A stretch of DNA of 64,000 bases from Hibiscus mutabilis. Taxonomy: Eukaryota > Streptophyta > Magnoliopsida > Malvales > Malvaceae. The translations under genes and the position numbers were made by a program. Numbering within the stretch: the stretch's first letter is position 1; the number at the start of each line of letters is the position of its first letter. Location of the stretch: contig CM033725.1 in NCBI GenBank assembly GCA_019671005.1, positions 58,253,316 to 58,317,315 on the forward strand. The letters run 5' to 3'. The notes below the pieces were generated by a model that saw only the letters and a list, made by a program, of their open reading frames with translations, was not told the DNA's origin and did no database searches. Of the stretch, positions 1 through 10,207 are shown one piece after another.

Positions 1-593
1 CCTCTCCTTGAGTTTGACGGCTTGGTCTCCTTTAAATAGGAGATGGCTAGGTCAAAGTCCTTCTTGAGGTGGAAGTTAAGTTAGAATTAAATACTTTAAA
101 AGAATATAATTCTTTATTATATTTAAATTCTTTCTAGATCTTCTCTTATCTTTTGGGGATTTAATTTCTCTTTGACCTCTTCATGGAAATCAAACTCCTT
201 TGGGATTTAACTTTACTCCACGTCATCTTGGGCTTATCTAATCATCAATTTTGACTGTCATATCATCTTATCCTTTATCGACAATTGCCCTGGCAACTAG
301 CTCGGCATCTCCTTCATGCATTGCCCTGGCAACTGCGTCGGCATCTCCTTCATTCACTGTCCTGGCAACTGGTTCCAGCCTTGTTTAGGTAAGTGATTCT
401 GCACACACACAAAAACAACTATCGGCAGCACCCTTTTTCCACAAAATTAAGCAAAATATGAAATCAAGCTTAACCACCAAGGAAACAATGCAAACATGCA
501 TGAATGGCTATAATGCAACTAATATGAGCCTAAGTCTAGCAATAATATGAACAAAAATGGTGAATAAAATAGTACTTTTAGACACTTAACACA
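1..593 (-). mobile_element. Possible start of the 3' LTR, cut by the window edge
   Basis: On the minus strand a purine-rich run (AGTTTGGGGGTGTG, 605-592) is followed by TGTTAAGTG, the expected arrangement of polypurine tract then LTR start. The rest would extend below position 1, so the other LTR end and a second copy cannot be seen. Copies of the TTGCCNNGGCAA motif occur here at about 285, 321 and 357. The call depends on position alone. Confidence 0.35.
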
Positions 594-875
594 CCCCCAA
601 ACTTGAACTATTGCTTGTCCTCAAGCAATGCAAACTAATAATTACCCGCCAAGACTTCAATTTTCACAAACTTAGCTTTGAACTTGATTTCAATCCTCAA
701 AACTATGGCACAAAGTATGATCAACTTTTCATTTTTTGGACAACTTATGAATTACTCGGAATCAAACTATAATGCTTGTGAGTGTGTGCGGAGTTGTGTG
801 CAAGTTGATTTTTCGGATTCTATGCAAACAAGAGGTTTTCAAATTACTTCATTTGGTTTTTTTAACATGTTTTAA

Positions 876-1010
876 CTAGAGCCGGTTTCGGGCACCTCTA
901 GTGTTTTGTTTTTAGTTTTCTTAAGTTAATTTATTCGACTAGAGCCGGTTTCTGGCACCTCTAGCGATCAATTTTTAGCACATACTAGAGCCAATTTCGG
1001 GCACCTCTAG
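876..1010. repeat. Three 26-bp direct repeats with self-complementary ends
   Basis: Units lie at 876-901, 939-964 and 985-1010. Each begins CTAGAGCC and ends GCACCTCTAG, so its outer bases CTAGAG and CTCTAG are inverted relative to each other. Copies differ at one to three positions. They lie in the non-coding region between the retroelement ORFs and the presumed 3' LTR. Confidence 0.85.
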
Positions 1011-1414
1011 CATTCATCCAATTTTTATTCTAATCCCCCAATTTTTTAACTATCAACCTAAGTTCACTAGAATTCCTTAAATCAATCAAGCCACAACAGT
1101 GTTTCATCAAGTTTAGCATCATAGTAAGATTCTAAGTGTTTCCACGGTTATCCTAGAATAAAAAGTTCTATCAATTAAGTACATTGGCAAAGTCATCATC
1201 GGATATTCATCAAATCTAGGCAATTCTTGTTCCAACTAAAGGCATGGCAAGCAATTTATGTATCTTAAATGCAATACTTAAGATGAATGCAACTAAACAT
1301 GGTAACTAACTAATAACAATCCCCCCAAACTCGAATGAGGCATTGTCCTCAATGCATGCAACAAAGAAAAATAAAAAAAATAACAATAAAGAAAAGTAAA
1401 ATGCAAACGAGGAC

Positions 1415-1885
1415 TTACTCCGAGAGTTCATCGTCGTGGATGATTAGTTTCCTTTTGGCTTGTGTCTTGATTCTTTTGCTTGAACGTGGTGGTTGCTTTC
1501 TTGTTGCCGATGGTGGAATCGATCCTCGTACGAAGGTGTATTCATCGTCCTCATCATCAATGCCATTGGCCTTTCGCTTGGGCTTGGAGGATTCGATTGG
1601 TGCGGTCTTTGTTGGTGCAATGGATGACTCGTCCGAATCTGAAAAATCAGACAATAATTTAGTACGGGTTGATTCGAGCATAGGTGTTTTACCTTTGGCT
1701 TTTGCAGTGGTTGCCAAGGCTTCTTTATCTTTGGTTGTCGCGACATCTTCAGTGTTGGTTGTCGTGGCAACTGCTTGGGCAGGCGCAGTGTAGGTTGCCG
1801 CGGCATCATCTGTTGCGATTGTCGTGGCAACTGCTTCATTGGTTACCGTAGCAAGAATTTCGGCAGGAAAGATGGGGAATGGCAC
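1415..1885 (-). pseudogene. Downstream part of the extra retroelement ORF, Ala/Thr-repeat and Lys-rich
   Basis: This 156-codon open frame begins with degenerate octads rich in Ala, Val and Thr (such as AVATTIAT), followed by an acidic serine stretch (SDFSDSDESS) and a basic C-terminus (PRSSKRIKTQAKRK). It is most likely the C-terminal part of the extra ORF whose N-terminal half lies at 2100-2928, separated by frame breaks. The Ala/Thr octads come from the same 24-bp motif found in the RNase H-integrase linker: starts on the plus strand at 1711, 1735, 1759, 1795, 1819 and 1843. No enzymatic motif is visible. Confidence 0.5.
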
Positions 1886-2099
1886 ACGGCTGTCCGAGTA
1901 CTTTTCCAGGATGACTTAGGTGATGACATTGTTGTGATTCTTCATGTACCTCATGAACATTAGTTTTCGGTCTTCAATTTGCCTAAGGCCGTTCGCCAAC
2001 GGTTGTAAGAGTGCTTCAAGTTGTCCTGGGTTGTTGTCCGAGTTGCTTGGGCATTAGGAGTTGCTGAGGCGGTAGGAGTTGTCGCGGCAATTGAAGGCG

Positions 2100-2928
2100 T
2101 TGGGGAATTTACCGGTACCTCTCCCATTAGCTTTTGGATTTGTGCTCAATTCCAACCGGACTTTGGTTGGGCCATTTCATCGATTGACTCACTTGGGACA
2201 TGCATCTCCTTGCAAAGATTGGAAATTAAGCAAGGGAAGAAAAGAGAACCCTTGTTATTTGTGCTACATACAAAAATCTCATCACAAATAATTTTTCCAA
2301 TGTTAATGATGTGATTATACAAGATAGAATGTATGAGAAAAACATGAGGTGTATCAACGGTAGTATTGTGTGTGGTGGGCATTAAAGAAGTTTTAACAAA
2401 ATTATTCCATTATTTTGCCTCAGGTTTAAGCCGAAGAAGATTTACCGTACCCTTATATTTACCATCGTTCCAATGAGTTCCCGGTAGAGTGAATTCTTGA
2501 AGCACCTTGTCGATTTGTTTGGGCGTGAGTTAATCAACAAATGCTTGATGCTCGTCATTCTCAACGTAGAGCTCGTAAAAGGTGTTGATGCTTTCGGGGC
2601 TTTTGAGTATAACCTTGTCATGAACAAAAACATAAGGATTATCCAGGTTAGGTGAGTGAGCATAGAATTCTCTTACCCATGAGATGTTACCCGGTTCCGA
2701 TTGATGGCAAAAGATTTACCACTTTTGATGTGCAATCCTTTCGAAGATGAATGGTTCAAGGCCAAAATCTTGATGAGAGTTGGAGTATTCGAAGCCTTGT
2801 TCTTCGCAAATCTTCCAGCTTTCAAACTTGGAGTGAAATCTTTCTTGAACCACCGGTGTAGCAAACTTCTTGTATCTTGGTTCTTTGAAGAAACTTGGAT
2901 GAACCAAAAATTCGATTTTGGATGCCAT
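2100..2928 (-). pseudogene. Remnant of the extra ORF downstream of integrase (plant transposon protein domain)
   Basis: A start at 2928 opens a frame (MASKIEFLVHPSFFKE) resembling the ORF that lies between integrase and 3' LTR in many Athila-type elements. The first segment ends at a stop near 2716. The next recognisable block is in another frame near 2685-2535 (WVREFYAHSPN and, further on, SPESINTFYEL), the conserved part of the so-called putative plant transposon protein domain. It ends at a stop near 2533. Further frames to about 2146 are patchy. The function of this domain is unknown; it sits where env-like genes sit in related elements. Frameshifts and stops show decay. Confidence 0.6.
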
Positions 2929-3544
2929 GGATGATCTTGGTTGTGAGTTTGGTAGAAACAAAGAAAAGAAAGCAAAAGAAACTAAAGAGTTGCAAGGTGA
3001 AAAGTAGAAATAGGTTTCTTGGAAGTTAAGGGTGATGAGTTATATTGAAAATATAGGTAGTAAATATGGTGGGTGGGATTGATTGGAAAGAAAGAAAACA
3101 AGGGTTTTGATTAGGGGACGGCTAGGGGATTTGAGGAAGGGGAAGGGTTTGGCCGGCTAATAGGGTTTAATTAGGGTAAATTGGAGGCTTAATATAAGCC
3201 TTAGATTTAGCCCATTAGTTTCCTTGTTGAAGAAGCTTCTTTCTTGAATCAAATTCCTCTTCATCTTGAATTTTTTCCTACAATTCAAAAACAAATAAAA
3301 TAAGGATTAAAATTAAAGATAAACTAATAAAAGAAAATAAATAAAGATGTGCAAAGAAATTCTTAAACCTAAAATTTAAAAACAATTAGATAAATATGAA
3401 AGAAAGATGTAGTCTTTATAAATAAATCTATCCTAAAAAGAAAAATAACCGAAATTAATAAATAAATAAAAATAAATAGTTCAAAAAATAACAATAAAAA
3501 GAAAATATCGAAAGGAGAGCATGTTCATGCATCTCCTAAGGTGA

Positions 3545-5280
3545 CCACTTCTTTGTTACGTTCCACATGGGCAACGTTGTAGTGCTTCAATCTTTGTTTG
3601 TTAACTTTGAATTCATGTTCGCCAGTGATGGACTTGATTATCACGGCACCATAGGAGAACGGTTTGACAACTTCGAATGGTCACGACCATCTTGATTTCA
3701 GTTTTCCCGGGAAAAGTTTCAGCCGAGAATTGAATAAGAGAACTAGTTGCCCTGGCGTGAATTGTCGCGGCAATAGTTTTTTATCATGTCATTGCTTTGT
3801 TTTCTCCTTGTAGATTCGTGAATTGTCATAGGCGAGTGCACGAAATTCTCCTATCTCGTTAAGATCTAGTAAACGTTTTTGAACGGTACTTTCCCAATCC
3901 ATATTCACGGTCTTGATTGCCCAATATGCCTTGTGTTCGATTTCCACCGGTAGATGGCATGTTTTGCCATAGACAAGTCGGAAGGAAGACATACCTAAGG
4001 GTGTTTTGAATACAGTGTGATATGCCCAAAGTGCATCATCTAGTCTTACTGACCAATCCTTCCTAGAGGGATTTACAATTTTCTCGAGTATACCCTTCAA
4101 TTTCCAGTTGGAAATTTCTGCTTGCCCATTGGTTTGTGGGTGATATGCCGTGGCAATCTTGTGAGATACACCAAAGCATTGTAACATCTTGGTGATGAGT
4201 TTGTTGTCGAAGTGCTTGCCTTCATCACTGATAATTGCTCTCAGCATCTCAAACTGTGTAAATATGTTTTTCTGCAAGAATCGTTGCACGGTCTTGGAAT
4301 TGTTGGCTGGAACTACAGCTGCCTCAACCCACTTAGACACGTAGTCGACGAAAAGTATGATGTAGAGGTTGTCGAATGAAGATGGGAAAGGTCCCATAAA
4401 ATTAATCCCTCATACATCGAACAATTCCACCTCAAGGATGTTTTGGAGCGATATCTCATGTTGTCTAGAGATATTGCCCGTCCTCTGGCAACGATCACAT
4501 TGCTTGTAAAACTCTTGGGCATTTTTGTACAGTGTTGGCCAATACAAACCGGATTGCAAAACTTTGGCTGCGGTACGTGTTCCTCCAAAATGTCCTCCAT
4601 AGGGTGAAGAATGGCATTGCCGGAGTACATTCTGCTGCTCCTCTTCAGGGACACATTGGCGTATAACCTGATCTGTACATTGTTTAAACAAAAGAGGTTC
4701 GTCCCAGAAATAATGCTTAGCATCATGGCGGAACCGCTTCTTTCCTTGATGAGTAAGGCCATAAGGTAAAATACCACAAACAAGGAAATTAACCAAATTC
4801 GCGTACCAGGGTATTGCCAAGGCATGTGTTGCCGTGGCAATTGCTTCCATGGTTGCCGAGGCGTGCGCGTCTAGAGTTGTCGTGGCATGCACATCAAGGG
4901 TTGCCGAGGCATGCGCATCAGTGGTTGCCGAGGCATACACGTCTGGAGTTGTCGAGGTGTGTGCGTCTAGAGTTGCTGAGGCGTCGAGGGTTGCCGAGGC
5001 ATGCGCATCCATGATTGCCGAGGCAACTAACAGTTGCTCATCCGGGAATGCAACGCATATCTCTAAATCTGTTTCCTCCTCCCTATTGCGTTCTAAGCGT
5101 GATAAGTGATCGGCCACTTGATTTTCTGTTCCTTTCATGTCCTTAATTTCAATGTCAAACTCTTGTAAAAGCAATATCCAACGAATCAAACGAGGTTTGG
5201 CATCCTTTTTAGCAAATAGATACTTAATTCTCGAATGGTCCGTATGGACAATTACCTTTGTACCAATCAAATAGGATGAC
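3545..5280 (-). pseudogene. pol remnant: RNase H end, integrase zinc-binding, core and C-terminal regions
   Basis: Minus frame 5270-4410 starts inside RNase H (KVIVHTDHS, then NQVADHLSRLE), passes through an octapeptide-repeat linker and enters an integrase HHCC region (CDRCQRTGNIS near 4490). After a stop the core continues in 4397-3789, with D of FVDYVSKWVEA, D of ISDEGKHF and the KIATAYHPQTNGQAE block expected near the third catalytic residue. Downstream, 3720-3545 can still be read as the usual gypsy integrase C-terminal block (GKLKSRW, then KVNKQRLK) but contains a stop. It would have inserted element cDNA into chromosomes. The stops between domains make it a relic. Confidence 0.9.
4829..5027 (-). 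repeat. 24-bp coding tandem repeat in the RNase H-integrase linker
   Basis: Plus-strand units begin at 4829, 4853, 4877, 4901, 4925, 4949, 4973, 4991 and 5015, a 24-bp period with one 18-bp unit. Each starts with a variant of TTGCCGAGGC. On the minus strand they encode an octapeptide close to DAHASATL, repeated about eight times between RNase H and integrase. The first and last units retain the full palindromic core TTGCCNNGGCAA. The reading frame stays open through the array, so it expanded by whole codons while the frame was maintained, or did so by chance of unit length. Confidence 0.9.
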
Positions 5281-5399
5281 TTTGACTAAATATTGCTTCA
5301 AATGGTTAAGCTTTTTTTGGAAAAAATTTAGGATTCAATTATGTCATTTATTTTTGAACTACCTAATATATGCGGTAAAATAAAAGATTAAAATTTATT

Positions 5400-5610
5400 A
5401 TCAAGAAGGTTGGTGCAATGGCAAGGTACATTGCTCTCTTAAAAAGAGCACTCATGTTTGAGCCTTGAAGATAACATTGTTGGAAGGGAGAGCCACGAAT
5501 TATCAACATAGATCATAAACGAGCCTAATGATATATAACAGATTATAAACAAGGGTCTTAAGATTTTCATTAGGAATGTGAGATCTAGTTTTTTTCTAAA
5601 TAGCTCAATT
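5400..5610 (+). repeat. SINE-like tRNA-derived piece
   Basis: TTGGTGCAATGGCAAGG near 5412 fits a polymerase III box A, and TGTTTGAGCCTTG near 5455 is a weak box B at roughly tRNA spacing. No clear tail or target duplication is visible. The tRNA origin is tentative. Confidence 0.3.
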
Positions 5611-5724
5611 TTTCCAACAATCTTCGACTTATATTTATGTCGAATAATCTTAAGGAGATTACAAGGGATAGTATTTGTTGGATATAAATCGTCTGCCTCT
5701 AACTATGTCTCTTTTGGTGTCCCA

Positions 5725-5860
5725 CTTTAAAATAGTGAGTTTAAGGTTTAGGGTTATGGTTTAGGGAATTAGGGGTAGGGTGTAGAGTTTAGGATGTGGA
5801 ATTAGGGGTTAGGGTTTAGAATTTAAACTTTTAGTATTTTTAGTGTGGGACATAGAATGG
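5725..5860 (+). repeat. Degenerate telomere-like repeats
   Basis: A run of variants of the plant telomere unit TTTAGGG (such as GGTTTAGGGTTATGG and GGGGTTAGGGTTTAG) over roughly 130 bp, without long perfect tandem runs. Similar stretches occur at 29740-29870 in the opposite orientation and near 53540-53640. Confidence 0.55.
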
Positions 5861-6139
5861 GGCATGCTTAGGGGTTCATATTTTTTTCTTAGTCCTTTGA
5901 TAAGGTGAATATTATCTTCTTTTCTACTAGAACTACTCCTTGAGTTCTAATCTCCTGCATATTTAAAAAAAAAACATGATAAAATATATTGAATATCTCT
6001 AGCTTAGATATAATGCATCGACTTTGGTGTCTTTTGGATTATAAACCAGAACAAGGAATGATGAAATATAGTTTACGAAACAATTGGCGAAACATAATTT
6101 TTCTATTAATTAAGAATTATCATACAAAATAGGTTTTTA

Positions 6140-6537
6140 ACTGTATTTTTAAGTAAACGTCGCGATAGATTGATATATGGTGGTATTTTTGAGAAAAAGT
6201 CCTGCATACACATATTTTAGTGGCGTTTGTTAGACAAATGTTGTTATAGACATGTACTTTAGTGGCTTTTGTGTAACAAACACCGCAATAGGATTCAAAT
6301 GTTTAAATCTCACATTGACTTCATTTATATCTTATTGAAACTTTATAAAGAAGTGAATTATAAGTATAGAATGTTGAGCTAAGTAATTAGGTGAAGGACG
6401 AAGATAAGATATTTAGCATTGTTTTTTTCACAAACGTTGTTAACTGTTGCGGCGTTTGATTTTGTTGCGCTCTTTCTAGTGTCGAGAGGGTTTTTAACGG
6501 CGCCTAAAACATCGTAAAAAAACTCTTTTTTGTAGTG
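6140..6537. mobile_element. Terminus of a CACTA (En/Spm-type) DNA transposon
   Basis: Read from 6537 downward the sequence begins CACTACAAAAAAGAG, the standard CACTA-family terminal motif. Inside it are subterminal repeats built on variants of GGCGTTTG and AACGCC (near 6220, 6250, 6285, 6435, 6450 and 6497), as expected for transposase binding sites of this superfamily. A matching left terminus was not found, so the element is probably a solo end or a deletion derivative. Confidence 0.6.
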
Positions 6538-8100
6538 TGTGTAAATTAAAATTCTCATCAATAACATTATACTCTCGACGTGATTGTGCAAAAATAGGTT
6601 ATGCACATACCTAATTGTTTTTATGAGTGCTCTAAAATTCTTACCACAAATCTCATTGAAACGATCTCACTTCACACTCGTATAAATTTTTTCTCGTGTA
6701 TATATTGCAAATACCTTTATAGAAAGATATAGATTTGATCTTACTTTATACTTGCATCATGCGGATAAAATAATTTATAGTTAATCACATAATTTAGCGT
6801 TAGTCTCGTTTTTATTGATGTTTCACTTATCAACTTTATCTAAATGTTTAATAATAGAATTTTGGCTAAAAAATCACTTCTGACTACACGAATACGAATT
6901 TTGTAGTTATTTTATCCTACTATATCTTGGACAATATAAATAAACACGGGAACAGACGTAAAATTTTGTGTTAGAGGGGACAAAATTATAAAATTTTATG
7001 AGAACGAACTTATTAAATTTTAGAGGGGCAAAAATAGATTTTTAATAGGAAATATATAAAAATTTCAAAAAAATAAATCATATAAGAATTTTAAAATTTT
7101 TAGGGAACGACCGCCCCTCCAACCTCCCTCTATGTCCATCCCTGAATAAAGATGGGTTTATATAAAGTGCATATAGAAGTAACTAAATGAGTAAAAGAAA
7201 TTAAAGAGATTTTTAATAAAATAGTGATCAGTATTTTTATAAATTCGGGTTTAAGTCCATAAGAATACAACATGATTAATTTATGTTTATACCATTATCC
7301 GTGAAAACATCATATAGTTCATACCAATGTATACATCATTAAATTTTAAAAATGAAAATAAAAAGGCTATTAAGATTTTGGAAATATTTTGAGTGGGATT
7401 TTTTTTATAAATTAAAGATTAAAACAATTAAAAATATATAATAAATTATATTAAATATAACTTGCCATGTGTCAAAACCTATACACATCAAACAGTTGAG
7501 CGTTGGCAGCTTGGATATTTCTAGCATTACATTTATATGATGATGTTTGATTATATCACCAATACGAATCACCCAAATGTAATACGTCTATCAATAGAAT
7601 GTCACCTACTCACCTTTGGTATGTCTTTTTATTAACGGAGCTACAATTAATCCCATTTAATTTATTGGATATAAGAATTTCACAGGATTAATATATTAAT
7701 TTTTATAAAAAATATTAAAATCAATCTCACTTAATTTATTAAGATATAAGGTCAACAATATTTATTATAATAATATAAAATTTCGCATACCTCGTACTTC
7801 ATTCTAATTTCATTATATAACAATTCTGACTCTGTCACCATGTCTTTTTTACCAAGTTAACAATAAACCTTGCATGAAATCCCTTCATTGTATGGATACA
7901 ATTAATTTTGATGCATGTATCCCACCAAAATGCGTACTCTAAATTGACACAATGATGCCTGAATTTTCATGGGCGTTGCCATAATGATCCACCCAAATGT
8001 GACCTCTAAAAGTTAGCACAAACATTCCATGCTACATATCCTTTCATAAGCGTTGCCATAATGACCCGTTAATTACAATTTGACGCTTGAATCTTATTCA
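6538..8100. other. AT-rich intergenic stretch without a gene
   Basis: No coding signal is visible. Positions about 6960-7145 hold a dispersed repeat (TAGAGGGGACAAAATTAT and, further on, TTTTTAATAGGAAAT) that recurs in degraded form at 22975-23135, ending in both places with ATCCCTG. The rest is AT-rich and unremarkable. Confidence 0.6.
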
Positions 8101-8915
8101 AGGATTAAGTGGTAAATAAGTGTCCAAATTATACCATTTTTTACATAGATGCCCAAAGTATTTTTGGGGCCAAATAGGTGTCTAACGTTTTCAACGTTAC
8201 TTAAATAGGTGTCCGTGTTACTGTCCGTTAATTTTCATCGTTAATTTTCGTTATCTAACACGTGTTAGCTTCTTAAATTTCTAAAATTATATTTAAAAAT
8301 AAATAAAAATCAATAAAATAAAATAACCCAAATTTCACAAGATAGCTCCAAAATTTGAAATCCCTAACACCCCAAAACCTAAATCTCGATTTGACCTAAT
8401 TTTGTAGTCGATTGCCACGTCACCGCCCGTCAAATCCGCCGTCAGACCATCACAACCATTTATCCCAGCACCTCGTCGTCAAAAATCGACTGAAGTCGTG
8501 TGAAACGCCGAAATCAATTAATGGTTCATTCGAATAATTCGCAACGAGCAGCGGCATAACGAACGATGAATGATGTGTGGGTCGTTCGACGAGGGGAGGG
8601 CGCTTCATTCTGTCACCGGAAAAGCGACCAACATTGGTGAGAGTGGGATTAGGGATTTTGGGACTATTTTGAGATTATTTGAAAATTTTAAGATATTTTA
8701 AAATTTCTAATTTATTTTAAAAAAATAAAATTCAAAAAATGTTTAATACTGACACATGTCATGTTTTTATTGGCTAATGAAACTTTTTTAAAGGACAATA
8801 ACGGCGGAACACCTATTTGAATAACGTTTTAGACACTTATTTGGCCCGAAAAATACTTTGGCACCTATCTGGAAAAAAAAAAGTATAATTCGGGCACTTA
8901 TTTGCCATTTAAGCC
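8101..8915. mobile_element. Mutator-type non-autonomous element with long terminal inverted repeats (family A)
   Basis: The left end (GGATTAAGTGGTAAATAAG) and the reverse complement of the right end (GGCTTAAATGGCAAATAAG) match along roughly 150-170 bp, including shared phrases such as GGGCCAAATA and CACCTATTTGAATAACG. The interior is richer in GC and has no transposase frame. Flanks CTTATTCAA and TTTATCCAA look like an imperfect 9-bp target duplication, offset by one base. Long TIRs and a 9-bp duplication suggest a Mutator-derived element. A partial copy lies at 30573-32020. Confidence 0.75.
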
Positions 8916-8959
8916 TTTTATCCAATTCTATTATGGAATCTGATGTGACAACATGGACC

Positions 8960-9520
8960 GATGATTAGAGGTGGGCAAAATTCAACTTAAAAAATAGAAT
9001 TATTCGATCGACTAGAGGCGAAAAAACCCGACTCATTTTAACTCGACTCGAAAAAATTTCAAGTAAAGTTTGAGTTATGAAATAGAAATTCGAATAACTC
9101 GAAATTTTTAATAATTAGTTGACCAGTTTTCATATTCGAATCAAGACTGTTAATTTTGCATGATATATTATGTATCACATGCGAAAATATGAATATATAT
9201 ATATATATATATCGTATATGCATATAGAATTCCGTTAAAATTAGAATCAACATGTGCATCGCCCAACCCTAAGTATATGCGTATAGAAATATATATGTAC
9301 ACCGCTACATGCATATAGACATATATATGAAAAAATATATATGTACAATTAAATTTGTACAAAACTTGAAAACTCGACTCAATTTGACTCGAATTTCATA
9401 AACTCGACTAGATTCGAAATTTTTTTTAATAAAGTTTGAATCGTAAAATAAGACTTGCAAACTCGAATAACTCAAAATTTTTTGACTCGGCTCGACTCAA
9501 TCGAACGCTCAACCCTTCCA
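8960..9520. repeat. AT-rich dispersed repeat rich in CGACTC and GAGTT words
   Basis: The outer parts carry repeated ACTCGACTC and CTCGAATAACTCG words, arranged partly as inverted copies around a TA-rich centre that includes a (TA)n microsatellite near 9188-9212. A related copy starts near 63610 and runs to the window end, sharing the phrase TTAGTAATTAGTTAA and the internal ATATGTATAT region. Shorter relatives are seen near 14390-14590, 18310-18560 and 42860-43150. It is probably an old MITE family. No transposase or target duplication is visible. Confidence 0.5.
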
Positions 9521-9574
9521 ATGATAATTACAATGTTTGAAAAGATAAATTAAATCTAACAATTAATCAACAGC

Positions 9575-9700
9575 CTCTAGAACAAGTGGTTAAAAACTCT
9601 CAATTAACACCTTCCCCTCCCCCTAGGTTGTGGATTCTCAACCAAGTAGAAACGAATTTCTCCTTCCCTCCCCTAGGTAAGAATTGTTCAAAAAAAAAAA
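9575..9700 (+). repeat. SINE-like repeat with A-rich tail, copy 1 of 3
   Basis: Begins AGCCTCTAGAACAAGTGG, contains CTAGGTTGTGGATTCTC and ends in an A-run near 9690-9702. Two relatives lie in the opposite orientation at 52165-52275 and 56235-56365. The start fits a loose box A and the A-run a retroposon tail, so a tRNA-derived SINE is likely. Confidence 0.5.
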
Positions 9701-10207
9701 AACTAACAATTGAGTAAACAATATAGTAAAAAACAAAAATAAGCACATTTGACCAGTTGGCTAAACTGTTCATCTTTATTCTTTAATATTCTCTTAGGTC
9801 ATGTGTTCTAAGATTAAGATGTTATTATAAGGTTAAAGTCCACCCTAAGTCTTTGTATTATATCTAAAAGCTCATTTCAGTTTCTCTATTATAAAAACAA
9901 AACGTTTTAGTCTATGTATTATATCTAAGTTTAGATTAGTCAAGCTACTATCAAAAAGGACATTTTAGGCATAATTCGGTTTCCAAATCTTTCAACTAAT
10001 CTGATGAAAACAATTTCTCCAACATTTCCTCTATTAAATACTTTTGGTTGTTAATTCATAAACTCGGGTAAGCCTTCAACTATACTCGATTTAACAAAAA
10101 AATAATTGAACAGTCAACCACTTTGAATTTCATAAAAGCGGGTTGCACTGTGATGTACACAGTACACTGGTTCCGAAAGTTCTCCACACTACATCGCCTT
10201 ACCGGTT

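Larger units (their letters stand above)
1..5280 (-). mobile_element. Truncated Athila-like Ty3/gypsy LTR retrotransposon (3' half)
   Basis: Read on the minus strand the order is RNase H C-terminal end, zinc-binding and core integrase, integrase C-terminal region, then an extra reading frame, a long non-coding stretch and a possible 3' LTR running off the window. Reverse transcriptase, protease, gag and the 5' LTR are missing. Similarity stops abruptly near 5280, where unrelated AT-rich DNA begins, so the copy is truncated at its 5' side. Frames are interrupted by several stops and shifts, so it is dead. An extra ORF after integrase is typical of the Athila/Tat branch of plant gypsy elements. 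Assignment to that branch is inference from gene order and protein resemblance. Confidence 0.85.

Noticed and set aside
678..875. 65-codon frame in the retroelement's non-coding region
   Set aside because: No similarity to retroelement proteins, opposite strand to the element, and ordinary length for chance.
4145..4156. Another TTGCC-like palindrome (ATGCCGTGGCAA)
   Set aside because: It falls in the conserved integrase block KIATAYHPQTNGQ, where the bases are explained by codons, so it is not counted with the repeats.
9188..9212. (TA)n run as a regulatory or origin-like element
   Set aside because: It is a plain dinucleotide microsatellite at the centre of an AT-rich repeat.
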